Assembly (NCBI GenBank): GCA_040981125.1
Contig: JANRMQ010000001.1
Span: 124,001 to 188,000 of the forward strand
Direction of reading: 5' to 3'
DNA: 64,000 nt
From: DASSBQ01 sp040981125
Lineage (GTDB): Bacteria; Nitrospirota; Nitrospiria; Nitrospirales; Nitrospiraceae
Shown: in pieces, positions 18,601 through 27,916 of the stretch
Layout of the letters: each line of letters opens with the position of its first letter
Position numbering within the stretch: position 1 is the first letter of the stretch
Notes under the pieces: model-generated
Database searches by the model: none
The model's input: only the letters and a program-made list of their open reading frames with translations
Told to the model about the DNA's origin: nothing
Translations under genes and position numbers: made by a program

Positions 18601-19582
18601 GGCCTTCCGGGGGACAGCAGGCGCACAAGAGTTCCGCCCCTTTCCAACGAAACTCGTCATAGGCTTTCAACAGATCGTCAAAGAAGTCGACGTAATAGGG
18701 CAAGAACCGGACTTGGGCCGTCGTTTTTGGCGCACCATCCAGAAAGCCGAACGTCGTGGCGAACGTGGCGAACGGATTCGACGGATAGGCTGCCTGCAGG
18801 AGCGGTTTGAACGCATTGTACGCGGCGGTCAGCGCCGCTCCGGTTTGGAGCGCGAGTTTGCCGGCTTGAAACACGGCAAGAAACGCCGCCAGCACATCAC
18901 GGGACGTCACGGGACTCGTGCTTGGCACATCATAACGAGGCAGGCGGACATCGGGCAGGCTGAGCCGTGTCGAGAGGGCGCTGTTGAGGTCGGCGAGCGT
19001 CAGATGTCCTTCCAACTGATTGGCCGCGGCAATGACCTTTGCCAAGTCCGCCACCTTGATGAGCAGCCGTCGGACGGTCGCCGTGATCTTGGCTCCCTTG
19101 TCGTCGCAGTTGTTGGGACTACAGTTACGCAATCCTTCCTTTTTGAGTTCAAGGAATAGGAGGACGGCTTTGTCGCCAAGAAACCCATCCGGGCTCCCCA
19201 GCGGAGTCGTGTCCGGTTCACCTGCCGGGAACAGTTCCCACATATCAAATTGCTTGCCGTCCGAAGATTGATCCATGAATGGCGGATAGTCCGGCTCGTT
19301 CGGCGGAATGTATAAGCGGTACGACATCAATGCCACGTCATCCGGTTCCACGATCAGATACCCTTCGGACGTGACTCCACACCCTCTCGTCAGCCGGATG
19401 GTCGAACCGGCGTCTGTCCCCTGGAGACTGATTTCCAAGCCGCACACGATGCCGATCCCGATGAGATTGGCGCGTGTCAGCCGATCTTGTTCGTCCAGAT
19501 AGTTGAAAATTTCATTCAGATGCAGATCCGACAGCACCTGATTCGCCTCAAAGACGGGATAGATATCCTGTGTGAATTTCAT
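15647..19582 (-). CDS. Giant eCIS protein with SprB-like repeats
   Basis: A 1311-residue protein starting at ATG 19582 (MKFTQDIYPVFEANQ). The longer open frame to 19834 lies over the 3' end of the preceding gene and is rejected. Residues 1-850 are a mixed alpha/beta region found in eCIS loci but without a characterised fold. Residues ~885-1040 hold two SprB-like / Ig-like modules (GGEGPYTYKLED and SGGTAPYQADTG). The last ~85 residues resemble a PKD-type beta domain. It sits where Afp13-like fibre genes occur, between the Afp12-like and tape measure genes, and overlaps the latter by ATGA. A surface-exposed baseplate or target-binding role is plausible but unproven. Confidence 0.65.
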   Translation of the reverse strand: MKFTQDIYPVFEANQVLSDLHLNEIFNYLDEQDRLTRANLIGIGIVCGLEISLQGTDAGSTIRLTRGCGVTSEGYLIVEPDDVALMSYRLYIPPNEPDYPPFMDQSSDGKQFDMWELFPAGEPDTTPLGSPDGFLGDKAVLLFLELKKEGLRNCSPNNCDDKGAKITATVRRLLIKVADLAKVIAAANQLEGHLTLADLNSALSTRLSLPDVRLPRYDVPSTSPVTSRDVLAAFLAVFQAGKLALQTGAALTAAYNAFKPLLQAAYPSNPFATFATTFGFLDGAPKTTAQVRFLPYYVDFFDDLLKAYDEFRWKGAELLCACCPPEGLFPRHLMLGVLSPGSVADAGLYRHPFLASPAVGDCGERTEEVRRLFQRLVEMVAQFSNQPKLPEVKSRSITDPQIRITPSRAGDVPLSDRAIPYYYTQVGTPPLYRLWNLAQTRRNRAHHNLSYRSDEYVPAAPAFVTEALRYDLEPYNFLRIEGHLGKEYQDVLNTLLSLKVRYRLPIEIIALRAGTFDEDISIDLGKEECRFQDLEALYDALREELVSALCEGVMYLYGASLDRTVPGLVGGTPKLPLLKTYAPNFRYGDSTVGAWYEKYLSLLQGRPYIDVDQTNVDQNAVLTVYCVLFAGTTDLPQKNFAHVVSIYYLTKLAEVLPASLDALGFAEFQNKYQDLMGLIRFFRSEAVTNISAEFKNFIPQEDLIDHFDEVLFSCKLEPIRAIHEEYVRRVREVKQKQFLSVFLRDHPGIQHKAGVPPGGTFILVYHEEPSRLQKNLDLKAIKVSTAPADRIGRKITVPEKDISDALNRISAKKEYVEDPDVRLLFGALTGQVPDFKKPPAPVSGSDKIINATVGELADGTVIADFYLPYLCCSECPSVQFVLPKTPPTFTIEIGCTDPATKTAEATVTPKGGEGPYTYKLEDSDVFIPLTGNLVLTGGAHTLVIQDSAGTESAPRSVTVPEPLTIGKETYGDNVAAKTYQVSFAISGGTAPYQADTGTITGSLFTSAAVNSGEAATVTITDSAGCKVSREFRHTVCDLPCGGVSRRCAYRLWLQPPVGESRYETYRQEGEAIKFRFNGRDIPLPGTNGILQAETAQLNGAFENTIAAILKKLNSVVNQALVTALGPQGKNRVVLGYKPAATDPFGILWIEHFVCETFSIEFSFSFGKPSPAFSLTWRYTNEPDAAGAPFTGAIMVNRRLNNKETRIPALDCSERNQCNGGEYVKLCQGPDPKLKLDIAPRENNTFSLQGDVSNMPAGEIAAWVWDMSAQSSEPFYQGKQAVASVTRPEGVVRLTVITNKGCFAVAQRNLQP

Positions 19583-19607
19583 GGCAACGTCACCGCAGTC
19601 AAAAGGT

Positions 19608-22600
19608 TTAGGGTCGCCCCTTGCGTTTACCGCTCTTAGCTGGTTTTGCCGGCTTGGGCTTTGCCTGGGATCTGCTTCCCGGCGCCGGTTGAGCGCGTGC
19701 GCGATCGGACGGCGGAGGTCCGGGGGAATCCGACGGAGACAATGTTTGCCGGAGCGGGAAGTTACCCAAGGCCGTCTTGCCCAGACGCACGGGGTTCTCG
19801 TCGCTCCCCTCGTCGCAATCGTGCAATGTCGCACCGGGATAGGTATTGCGAAGATTGGCCAACAGATTCACGACAATCCATAGACGATACGATACCTCTG
19901 TGTACGCATCGTATCGATCTTTCAGCAGCGCCGTGACGGCGGCCTCCGTACCGGGTTCGAATGTGAGGCCGGCGCACAGCGTGATCGGATCAGGAGTGAA
20001 CGGAGACAGTTCATCGAAAGCAGCGCCTGCTTTCACATTCGCGTCCATCCAATTGTAAAAGGCCATCCCATACTTCGTCACAATGGAAGCCGCGCACTTG
20101 CATAACTCGTCCTTGTCGGGCGTCCTCGCGCCGGAATCGGTCTTGATATTGCAGCGAAGGATGGCTTCCACGCGGTCCTGCACCCGTTCTTCCGTCCAAT
20201 CGAAACCGGCATTCATCTCGAGCCATGCGCACCAGGCATCTCCAAATCGTTCAAACTGCCAGCCGTTCTGTGCCTGGTGACTGAAGTATTTCACCATGAT
20301 CACGAGAATGTCGGACCACAGGGCCTCGTCCAGAACCGCGGAGCAGGACAGGTCGGCGGGATTAACTTTGGAGCGGAATTCCCCGTCGAGCAGCGCAGTC
20401 AAGGCATCGGCGTGGAAATAGGTCAGGGTCTTGTCCTCGTACCATTGTTGAAAGACCTGGCTGAATGCCTTGTAGACCGCCAAGGCGCAAGTACAGGCAT
20501 CGGCCTCCGTCGGCTTGGTGCTTTCAACCGTCCGCCCTTTGGTCACCAACAACTCCGCCAACTCGTCAATGACCGGGTCGCATGGGTTTTCGATAAAGCC
20601 GTCGTTCCCGACCCAACAGGTCTTCCCGAGAAGGTGCGAAGGCGTCTCCTGGCGGATGGTTCGATCGGCGAAGTCGCGCATCTCCAAATTCACATTGAAC
20701 GGCGATGTCCAGCCCGGCATGACGAACGTCAGGCGGAAGGAATAGGGATCTTCGTCGCCACAGGTCCTGCATGGACCATCCGTGCAGGCGGGAAAGAGCG
20801 CGTCCCCTGGAAACTTTGGCCGCAGCAACAGATGTTCGACGAGGATGGCTCGTTCATTGCTGCTCCATCCCAACAGTTCATCCCTCAAGCTCTTCGCATC
20901 CGACATCGTTTGGAGTAAGACCGGATGTCGGCCGATGACAGTGCCGTCCTTGTCCTTCAGGTTGAGTCGAAATCGGCCATTCTCCGGCACAACGACATAG
21001 GCGTCAGTCAGCATCATTCGCCTGGCGATATCCCGAAACGCTTGGTGGATCACGCGGTCGGGACCGGCTGATGTCACGGTGAGACTGCCGTCCAGCCAAA
21101 TCGAGCCGTTCTGGTCCGCCAGTTTGAAAGCGACCGGATATTGATCGGCAGTGGGAGCCGCGACAACCCAGCTGAACGCCAGATCCGGATAGCCCAGCAG
21201 GAGGCTGACACGCTTTTTCAGGCCCGGAATGTTCTCCGGTGAACAGGGATCGCGCACGTAGTCGAAGGCCTTTCCCCGATTAGAACTGATCAGCGGATAG
21301 GCGTTCACGAAGGAAATCTTGTCGGCAATCAATCGATCAAGCGCCACCGTTTCGCCTCGGAGATTTGTGAGCAACAGGGCGTATTCTCCAAATTCTTCAC
21401 CGAATCGCGCCATGATATGGTCGAGAAAGCGATTGCGGCGTTCGTGAAACTCCGGCAGCGTCTCCGCCATGCGTTCGAGCTCCGCTTGGTTGAAACCACT
21501 GCCGATCAGGTCCGTATACCCGTGGATGAGCGCCTCGTTGAATTCCTTGACGAAATAGGTGCGGTCCACCAGTGGATCGAGCGAAAACAATTTGGCCGTG
21601 TTCGCGATTTGGGCAAACGCATTGCCGAGGAGCTGCTCGAATACCATCAGGTAGGCTTTCATCTGCTTCGCTTGCGCCCGGCGAGAAGGGGACGCATGGG
21701 ACGGCAGTCCTTCGCGACCGATGCCATAGGTCAATGGAAAACCGTATTGCACCGGCGCGTAGTCCTCCGGATGGCGGAATGTCCCTGCAGGAATCGGCAC
21801 GTCCTCAGGCGTCCCCTGCAGCCTGGGCCGCTCCGTCTCGCCGCGCAGCTGAACGAGGGTGTCATAGGCCTCATCACGGCGCGGTAGAAACGGCAAGCCG
21901 TTCTTATAAAACAGAAATCGTGACAGATTGTGGTAGAGCCGAGGCCGGCGTTTGTCACCGATGACCAGCAGCCAGGACGCGCTCGCTTTGCCCGGCTCAA
22001 AGATGGGGCCGCCGTCTTGTCCATCCTGCCAAGTGGGATCGGCCGTGCCTGTGACGACGTTTCCCTCTGCGTCATATCTGGTCAGGAGAAGATTGTTGAC
22101 CGCTACCACCCCTTCAATATCCATCAGTCGATTGACAAGATCCGACATGTGCAATTCAGTCTTGAGTTGAGCCGCTTCCATGTCGCTCGTCTTGATGAAC
22201 CCGCTTTCCAGGGCCGGACCATTGAAAATGTTCTCCACCGGCGTGCCGGCATCCATTAATTCCTTCAGGCTGTAGAACGGGACCGATGGATTGAGGTATT
22301 GCTCGATTTCAAACCAGATCTTCGCCTGTACTCGTTCGATGTCGGCATCAGGCAGCACTTCCACGTCTGCACAAGCCGCCACATCGGCCACCTCTATTCC
22401 CGCAATCCGACAATAGTCTTCACCCAGATTCCGATGAGCATGCAGACGGGATTTCGCGCTCATCACCGCCTGGTCCACTCTGCGCAGTTTCTGACGGTAC
22501 CGTTGGATAAAACCCGCAGTCGTTTGATCTTCCAGGATGGCCTTCAAGCCGGCGACCGATCCCTGGCTCTTGGCAAAGGCATCGCCGAAGATGCGAAGCG

Positions 22601-23489
22601 CTGCATGGGGAATCACAACCTGTTTGCCGCCGGGCGAGAACGTGATTTCAAAACCGGCATAGAGGACGCCGCGCCAATGCTTTTGCAGGTAGGCAGTGCG
22701 CGCCGCGTCATCCAACGCGGGATCGCTCAGCACATCGTACGTTTTCGTGGCTCCAAGCTGAGACAGCTTCAGGTGAAACGCCGCTCCGTTTTGTCCGGTG
22801 AACGCATCCTCGCTCTTCACAAACAAGGCCCGCTGATCTCCGGCTCCCAGTCCCCAGTCCGGAAACCTCAACTCTAGGGTGACGGTGTGAGGCTTTCCTT
22901 CGCTATCAAACACGTTGTAGGTCTGCTCAAGTTTCCGGTCATTGAGATCTCCCAGTGCCGGATCACTTTCGAGATCGAGGAGGACCTCATAAAATCCCTG
23001 TGGCTCGACTTTCTTGGCCTGAAGCAGCGGATCGGTCGGTTTGTGATATGAGAGGACCAGATGATCTTTCTCGCACCAGGCGTAGTAATAGACATCGCAG
23101 GCACAGGCCTTACAGAAGACCCAGGCATTCCGGATCATGTCGAGATCGATGAGCAGCAGGCGCAGATCGTTCGCTGTCCAAGGATTGACGGTCAAGATCT
23201 CTCTGGCCGTAAAGAACGGCTGGTTCGGGAATGGATGCGCGGGATCGGCTGAAGGACTGGCCGGTGCGAGGAGGTCTTGAATGTCCCACCCGGTCCGGTA
23301 AGCCAAGTCGGTGATGGCATAGCACAGCGCTTCCAGGATGGTGACACCGGGATCGTGGGTGTTGTAATCAGTCCACAGCGCGCTGCCCATCTGTTCGATG
23401 TGGCCGATGCCCTCTCGGCGGAGGCGATAGTAGTCCTCCGCAGGTCTTACTTGAGGCTGCTTGGGAATGGTGACAGGGAGTTGGCTCAT
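19608..23489 (-). CDS. eCIS baseplate protein (Afp12-like)
   Basis: A 1293-residue protein. The N-terminus carries DYNTHDPGVTILEALCYAI and TDLAYRTGWDI, a signature I associate with the Afp12-like baseplate proteins of eCIS. The remainder is a long multidomain chain with Ig-like stretches and several cysteine pairs (CTDGPCRTC, CKACACDVY) that could bind metal. The end is a basic, proline/lysine-rich tail (KPKPAKPAKSGKRKGRP). It overlaps the preceding baseplate gene by four bases (ATGA). Together with that protein it should form the baseplate wedges. Confidence 0.8.
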   Translation of the reverse strand: MSQLPVTIPKQPQVRPAEDYYRLRREGIGHIEQMGSALWTDYNTHDPGVTILEALCYAITDLAYRTGWDIQDLLAPASPSADPAHPFPNQPFFTAREILTVNPWTANDLRLLLIDLDMIRNAWVFCKACACDVYYYAWCEKDHLVLSYHKPTDPLLQAKKVEPQGFYEVLLDLESDPALGDLNDRKLEQTYNVFDSEGKPHTVTLELRFPDWGLGAGDQRALFVKSEDAFTGQNGAAFHLKLSQLGATKTYDVLSDPALDDAARTAYLQKHWRGVLYAGFEITFSPGGKQVVIPHAALRIFGDAFAKSQGSVAGLKAILEDQTTAGFIQRYRQKLRRVDQAVMSAKSRLHAHRNLGEDYCRIAGIEVADVAACADVEVLPDADIERVQAKIWFEIEQYLNPSVPFYSLKELMDAGTPVENIFNGPALESGFIKTSDMEAAQLKTELHMSDLVNRLMDIEGVVAVNNLLLTRYDAEGNVVTGTADPTWQDGQDGGPIFEPGKASASWLLVIGDKRRPRLYHNLSRFLFYKNGLPFLPRRDEAYDTLVQLRGETERPRLQGTPEDVPIPAGTFRHPEDYAPVQYGFPLTYGIGREGLPSHASPSRRAQAKQMKAYLMVFEQLLGNAFAQIANTAKLFSLDPLVDRTYFVKEFNEALIHGYTDLIGSGFNQAELERMAETLPEFHERRNRFLDHIMARFGEEFGEYALLLTNLRGETVALDRLIADKISFVNAYPLISSNRGKAFDYVRDPCSPENIPGLKKRVSLLLGYPDLAFSWVVAAPTADQYPVAFKLADQNGSIWLDGSLTVTSAGPDRVIHQAFRDIARRMMLTDAYVVVPENGRFRLNLKDKDGTVIGRHPVLLQTMSDAKSLRDELLGWSSNERAILVEHLLLRPKFPGDALFPACTDGPCRTCGDEDPYSFRLTFVMPGWTSPFNVNLEMRDFADRTIRQETPSHLLGKTCWVGNDGFIENPCDPVIDELAELLVTKGRTVESTKPTEADACTCALAVYKAFSQVFQQWYEDKTLTYFHADALTALLDGEFRSKVNPADLSCSAVLDEALWSDILVIMVKYFSHQAQNGWQFERFGDAWCAWLEMNAGFDWTEERVQDRVEAILRCNIKTDSGARTPDKDELCKCAASIVTKYGMAFYNWMDANVKAGAAFDELSPFTPDPITLCAGLTFEPGTEAAVTALLKDRYDAYTEVSYRLWIVVNLLANLRNTYPGATLHDCDEGSDENPVRLGKTALGNFPLRQTLSPSDSPGPPPSDRARAQPAPGSRSQAKPKPAKPAKSGKRKGRP

Positions 23490-26400
23490 GCTTCACACGG
23501 GCATTGCTCAGCGGATGCCGTTTCCTCGACGGGTTTGATGACCTGTATCCGATGCTCTGCAGCCGGCACAGAAACCAAGATGGATACAGCGTTCGACCCC
23601 TCCACCTCATTACTTTCGCGCTCCTCGCCGTCGGCCGATACATGAAACAACTGGAAGTCCGTCACGTAATCCACGTAAGGCTGGTCTTCCACAAAATTAA
23701 TCAAGACGGACTTATAGATCTTCCCGCCGAATGACGGGCGACCTCCGCCGGAGAACGCCCACGGTGAGAGAAAACGAGTGATAGCCTCTCGTAACTTCGT
23801 TTCATAGAACGTTTCGTCCGCCCCTTCGCGCAAACGCACCCGGCAACTCACGAGGACCTCCTCACATTGCGGGTTCTTCACATGCAGGGTGACAAAACAA
23901 GACAGGCGCTTGCGCAGGAACCGCCCGATCTCTTCCAACAGACCCAAACTCGTATAGGGCCGCAACGGATCGCGCAGGTTTTGAAACTGTTGGTTCGGGA
24001 TGGTGACGACCGTGACGTGGCCGGGCGCCAACTCTCTATACAGGCCCGAACCGCTTTCAGTCGGTTCGTATTGCGTATGGTTCAGACATTTGGCCCTATG
24101 AATTTGCGGAAACGCTTCCAGTATCAGCCGCTCGTAATCCCATAAGGCGATCGCACGATCCTTGTGGCGCAGCCGTTCGCTGATGCGTGTATAGAAGGCT
24201 TCGGACGCTTCCGTCCCTCTTCCACCAAACGTGGCGAACGGTTGCGTAACGGTCTTGACTGCCGCAGTGGGCCGGTCGAGCTTGCTGATCGTCCCGGCCG
24301 GCAGAACCTTGGCCGGAAACGCCGGATCATTGTTTGTGTCAGAAAATGTCGCTTTGAGCGCCTGCGCCGCCACGAGGATCAGCCGGCAGACGGCGTCACT
24401 CTCTGAGGCAACTGCCGCCCGAATCCAGTGCATCCCGCTCGGCAGAAGGGTATTCGAATCCGACGCGTCCCTCGGTATCGCCAGGGTGATGATGCCGGAA
24501 CTGAGCAACCCTCCCGTCTGGTCATCGACGTCGGTCTTGGCCAAGGCCACCCACTCATTGCCGCGCAGGTAACTCCAATGGAGATGAGGATCCGGCTTCT
24601 GCGAGAGAGGATCGGCCGTCCCGTCCGCCACTTGAAACAGCAGCGTGAGATTTTGCGGAGGCTTCAGACCGGTCACGCCGATGTACAATTCGGCTTCACT
24701 GTCGCCACCACCCGGCTGCTCTTTAAATTGCGGCAGCAAATAGACCTTCGACGCATTGCTGAATGTTGGATGCTGCTCGGCTTGACCAAACGGCGCAACA
24801 TGAAACAAGCCGGCCTGGCCCACGATGTCGGCATCCTTCTCGACCGAATTAAGCGTGAGCGTTTGTGTCGCGTTGTAGTCTACGGACAGTTCGCTTACCG
24901 AAGGCCCAACGGGCGGGTTTCCGGGAGGATCGTCGTTGTTAGAATCGGCATCCTTGAGTCGTTTGATGTACTCCAAGATGGCGGCTTGATACTCGGCTTG
25001 TCCGAAGCCTCCATCCAGCTTCAACTTTACGAACCCGCCCCGAGAATCGGTCCCGTAGAATTCACCGGCTCCGAACTCGGGAGCAATGGCTTCCGAGATC
25101 GTCTGCAGAATCGGCAGCTCAAATGTCGATGTTTCTTTTCCCTTCACGCTCTCGGCGGGCTGACCGTAGGGTTCCCATTTGGCCCCATTCAGGACCTCTT
25201 TACTTACCTTGGGATCAGCATTTCCATACGGCAGCGGCTTCGACATCCACGTGACATGAATGGAGCCCTCCGAGAGATTCTTCTGAAACACTTCTTTCGA
25301 GCCTATGATCAATGCGCTTCCGGCTCCCGGCAGCGCGCCAAATGGCTGAAACGGTTTCGATGTATCGACCGGCCCGAAATCATTGGAGACGACGAGCGAC
25401 TTGAGACCTTCAACCTGCACGCTCAACGTGATTTGTTCGACGACCGCATTTTGAAGATCCTTGTAGAGGTACGTGACCTCCTCTCGCTGCCGAAGTGTGA
25501 CCAGCAAGAGAGGAAGAGTCGTCGCAAAGCCATAGCCATGCGTCTTCGGCGAGTAGGGAGTCACTGAGGGATCGGCACCTGAGAGCGCGACCGTCAACCG
25601 TACATCCCCATCATCGGTCCTAAATTCGGATGCCGGTTTTTCTATCCAGCCTTTTTCTGAGGTGAGAAGACAAACGAGGTCGTCTTCATTGCCACTCATG
25701 GCGGCAAGGCCACCGTCGATCGTGAAACGAACCGTGATCGTCCTCGTTCCCTCCGCCATCCAGAGATAATGCGACGCGATCGCAAAGCCCACCTCCGCGT
25801 AAGGCATCCGTATTTCACTTAGTGCTCCATCCAGATAGATCTTATTATGGAAGGGATGCCAGGACTGATCCGCGCTTGTGAGCGGCGCGCCGAGTCCATC
25901 GTCTGAATTGCTCACCGGGGAAGCATAGAGACGGCCTCCCTGCAAAGTCCTGTTCGTCCCGGCGCCGACCGGCTCATCGCCGTGACGATAGACGGTTTTC
26001 AGCGCCGCCACTTTCGCCTGATTTATGACTACATCTCGATCATTCGCAAAGAAAGCCTCGCTGCCGCGGTCATCCTTCCCCGCCTTGAATAGTTCCCCGG
26101 CATGGATTTCATGCATCTCGCTCTGCTTGGCCAATTCCAGCAGCAAGTGCGCGTGCCCCGGCTCGGCGGATTTCTCCGTCAGCCGGAGGACATTCCGATA
26201 GTAAAAGTCCAAATGGCGCCCGGTCAGCGTATTGGCTTCCGCACGGGCATGCTCAAACAGTCGGAGAAAGGCCAAGAAAAGGGCGTAATGAGGCTCATGA
26301 CGATCCCAATCCGTCAACGTCCGTTCCAACGCCAGGTTGGCTTCGCTGACCACGCGCGCGTACCCTTTCAGGAACTGATCGAGGACCGAGGTGAAGAGAT

Positions 26401-27163
26401 TGTGGGTCGCGAGATGATTCACCCGCTCAAATACCGTGGTCCCGGGCAGACTCCCATACGCTGACGCGTCCGAAACGACGGCGGCGTAATACAGGCCCCA
26501 ATCCATTCCATCCGTCCAATACGTTGACAGGTTCGCCGTAGGGAGGTCGGACCATTTCACCGCCCCCACACCAAGGATACGAAGCGGCGCCGCTTTCTCA
26601 TCGGCGCCGTCGTTGAGCGGACGTTCAGCATCGACGATCGTCTCACCGCCCTTGTGATAGGCGATCAGACGCTTGAGCGCCGGAGCCAATTGACTTTGCA
26701 TGAGCTGACGCAGCCCATTCCGGAGGGAGATCTGCTCCGGCAGTTGTTCATGAAATCGGTCGAGACGAACGGCCAACGTCGCACAACTGCTGAAGAGAAA
26801 GTCCACGCGATCGCGCAACCCCGCCTTGTCATGCTCGTTTTGTCGATGATTCAGAAACGCGGCATACTCGTTGACTTGTTGCCGGTAATACTCGACGTTC
26901 TCCACCGCCGCGCCGGCCAACTGCGACGACACATCCGCGCTGAAGAAAGAGTCCCAATCGCCACTTTGGACATTGCTTGAATTGTAATATTGCAAAAACT
27001 TTGAATAGGCCTGCGCGAACACCATCCCATGCGCAGGACCGCGCTCGTTTACCGGGACGTTCTGCGGATCCAGCACGGCGGGCATACGCCGGTCCTGGCT
27101 GGTTCCTTCCCGGATGAGCTTGAGCGGGTCTGTGTTGAACGAACAGTCGGCGGGCGCAGTCAT
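23486..27163 (-). CDS. eCIS baseplate protein (Afp11 / gpJ-like)
   Basis: A 1225-residue protein. The C-terminal third has the baseplate-J pattern RISERLRHKDRAIALWDYE, ERLILEAFPQIHRAKCL and a VTVVTIPNQ strand. The N-terminal part is long and helical with many charged residues, as in Afp11. It would form baseplate wedges with the next gene product and gp25. The ORF starts three bases after the stop of the gp25-like gene and ends in a four-base overlap with the Afp12-like gene, which suggests translational coupling and equimolar synthesis. Confidence 0.85.
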   Translation of the reverse strand: MTAPADCSFNTDPLKLIREGTSQDRRMPAVLDPQNVPVNERGPAHGMVFAQAYSKFLQYYNSSNVQSGDWDSFFSADVSSQLAGAAVENVEYYRQQVNEYAAFLNHRQNEHDKAGLRDRVDFLFSSCATLAVRLDRFHEQLPEQISLRNGLRQLMQSQLAPALKRLIAYHKGGETIVDAERPLNDGADEKAAPLRILGVGAVKWSDLPTANLSTYWTDGMDWGLYYAAVVSDASAYGSLPGTTVFERVNHLATHNLFTSVLDQFLKGYARVVSEANLALERTLTDWDRHEPHYALFLAFLRLFEHARAEANTLTGRHLDFYYRNVLRLTEKSAEPGHAHLLLELAKQSEMHEIHAGELFKAGKDDRGSEAFFANDRDVVINQAKVAALKTVYRHGDEPVGAGTNRTLQGGRLYASPVSNSDDGLGAPLTSADQSWHPFHNKIYLDGALSEIRMPYAEVGFAIASHYLWMAEGTRTITVRFTIDGGLAAMSGNEDDLVCLLTSEKGWIEKPASEFRTDDGDVRLTVALSGADPSVTPYSPKTHGYGFATTLPLLLVTLRQREEVTYLYKDLQNAVVEQITLSVQVEGLKSLVVSNDFGPVDTSKPFQPFGALPGAGSALIIGSKEVFQKNLSEGSIHVTWMSKPLPYGNADPKVSKEVLNGAKWEPYGQPAESVKGKETSTFELPILQTISEAIAPEFGAGEFYGTDSRGGFVKLKLDGGFGQAEYQAAILEYIKRLKDADSNNDDPPGNPPVGPSVSELSVDYNATQTLTLNSVEKDADIVGQAGLFHVAPFGQAEQHPTFSNASKVYLLPQFKEQPGGGDSEAELYIGVTGLKPPQNLTLLFQVADGTADPLSQKPDPHLHWSYLRGNEWVALAKTDVDDQTGGLLSSGIITLAIPRDASDSNTLLPSGMHWIRAAVASESDAVCRLILVAAQALKATFSDTNNDPAFPAKVLPAGTISKLDRPTAAVKTVTQPFATFGGRGTEASEAFYTRISERLRHKDRAIALWDYERLILEAFPQIHRAKCLNHTQYEPTESGSGLYRELAPGHVTVVTIPNQQFQNLRDPLRPYTSLGLLEEIGRFLRKRLSCFVTLHVKNPQCEEVLVSCRVRLREGADETFYETKLREAITRFLSPWAFSGGGRPSFGGKIYKSVLINFVEDQPYVDYVTDFQLFHVSADGEERESNEVEGSNAVSILVSVPAAEHRIQVIKPVEETASAEQCPCEA

Positions 27164-27166
27164 ACA

Positions 27167-27619
27167 TCACACGCTGTCGGGCAACAGATCGACGGTGGTG
27201 GCCAAATTGATGTCCGTGCCTTCCAATTTGTAGTACGGGAAGACGAAATTGAAACGGGAGTTGGTCGATTTGACTCGGTATGTTACTTCGATCAGCACCA
27301 CCCCCTCCGACTCCCGGCTGTCGTCAAGACGGACACGTTCCACCTCGATACGCGGTTCGTGATACAGAATGGCGGACTCCACCTTGTCGGCCATCAGCGT
27401 CTTCATGCGCGTATCCAAGCTTTCGAACACCAATTCCTCCAGATTGCAGCCGTATTGCGGCAACATGATCCGCTCCCCGCGAGCGGTCGTCAGCAACACC
27501 TCAAGGCTTGACGCGATATCCGCCTCCTCCTCGAGCATCTCTACGCCGGCTCGGTCACGATTGAACGCCGGAGGAAACGACCAACCTCTGCCGAGAAATG
27601 GACGATTCATGGTCACCAC
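27167..27619 (-). CDS. eCIS gp25/GPW baseplate protein (Afp9-like)
   Basis: A 150-residue protein of the gp25/GPW lysozyme-like baseplate family. Visible markers are MNRPFLGRGWSFPPAF at the start, EEADIASSLEVLLTTARGERIMLPQYGCNLEELVFE, and RVKSTNSRFNFVFPYY near the end. In contractile tails gp25 joins the baseplate to the first sheath ring. It lies five bases after the PAAR gene and three before the Afp11-like gene. Confidence 0.9.
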   Translation of the reverse strand: MVTMNRPFLGRGWSFPPAFNRDRAGVEMLEEEADIASSLEVLLTTARGERIMLPQYGCNLEELVFESLDTRMKTLMADKVESAILYHEPRIEVERVRLDDSRESEGVVLIEVTYRVKSTNSRFNFVFPYYKLEGTDINLATTVDLLPDSV

Positions 27620-27624
27620 AGCGC

Positions 27625-27894
27625 CTACCCCCCGATCAGCACCGTCGGCGCGCCAGGCGGCATGATGGCCCCGCCGGCCGCAGTCATATCGGCGACTCTG
27701 GCCGCGGGCAGACCGCCGATCAATACCGTGGCGGAACCCTTCACGATGGCATCCACCCCACAGGTATCGCCCATCCGCGCCGCAGGCAGACCGCCGATCA
27801 GGACGGTCGGCGCGCCCGGCGGAATGATCGGGGTCGGAATCCCGGATGTTGCCGTGCTGACGATCAGATCCGTCACTCGCGCTGCAGGAAGCAT
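27625..27894 (-). CDS. eCIS PAAR-domain spike tip (Afp10-like)
   Basis: An 89-residue PAAR protein. Three PAAR-type turns are visible (MLPAARVTD, LPAARMGD, LPAARVAD), alternating with glycine- and proline-rich PPGAPTVLIGG strands, as expected for the beta-cone tip that caps the VgrG-like spike. ATG 27894 is used because the protein then begins exactly at the first PAAR motif; the frame upstream to 27996 overlaps the end of the spike gene. Confidence 0.9.
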   Translation of the reverse strand: MLPAARVTDLIVSTATSGIPTPIIPPGAPTVLIGGLPAARMGDTCGVDAIVKGSATVLIGGLPAARVADMTAAGGAIMPPGAPTVLIGG

Positions 27895-27916
27895 GATCAG
27901 AATCCGCCTTGATCCG

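Noticed and set aside
19583..19834. 5' extension of the giant eCIS gene beyond 19582
   Set aside because: It overlaps the 3' end of the Afp12-like gene and encodes a low-quality sequence; ATG 19582 starts at the conserved MKFTQD.
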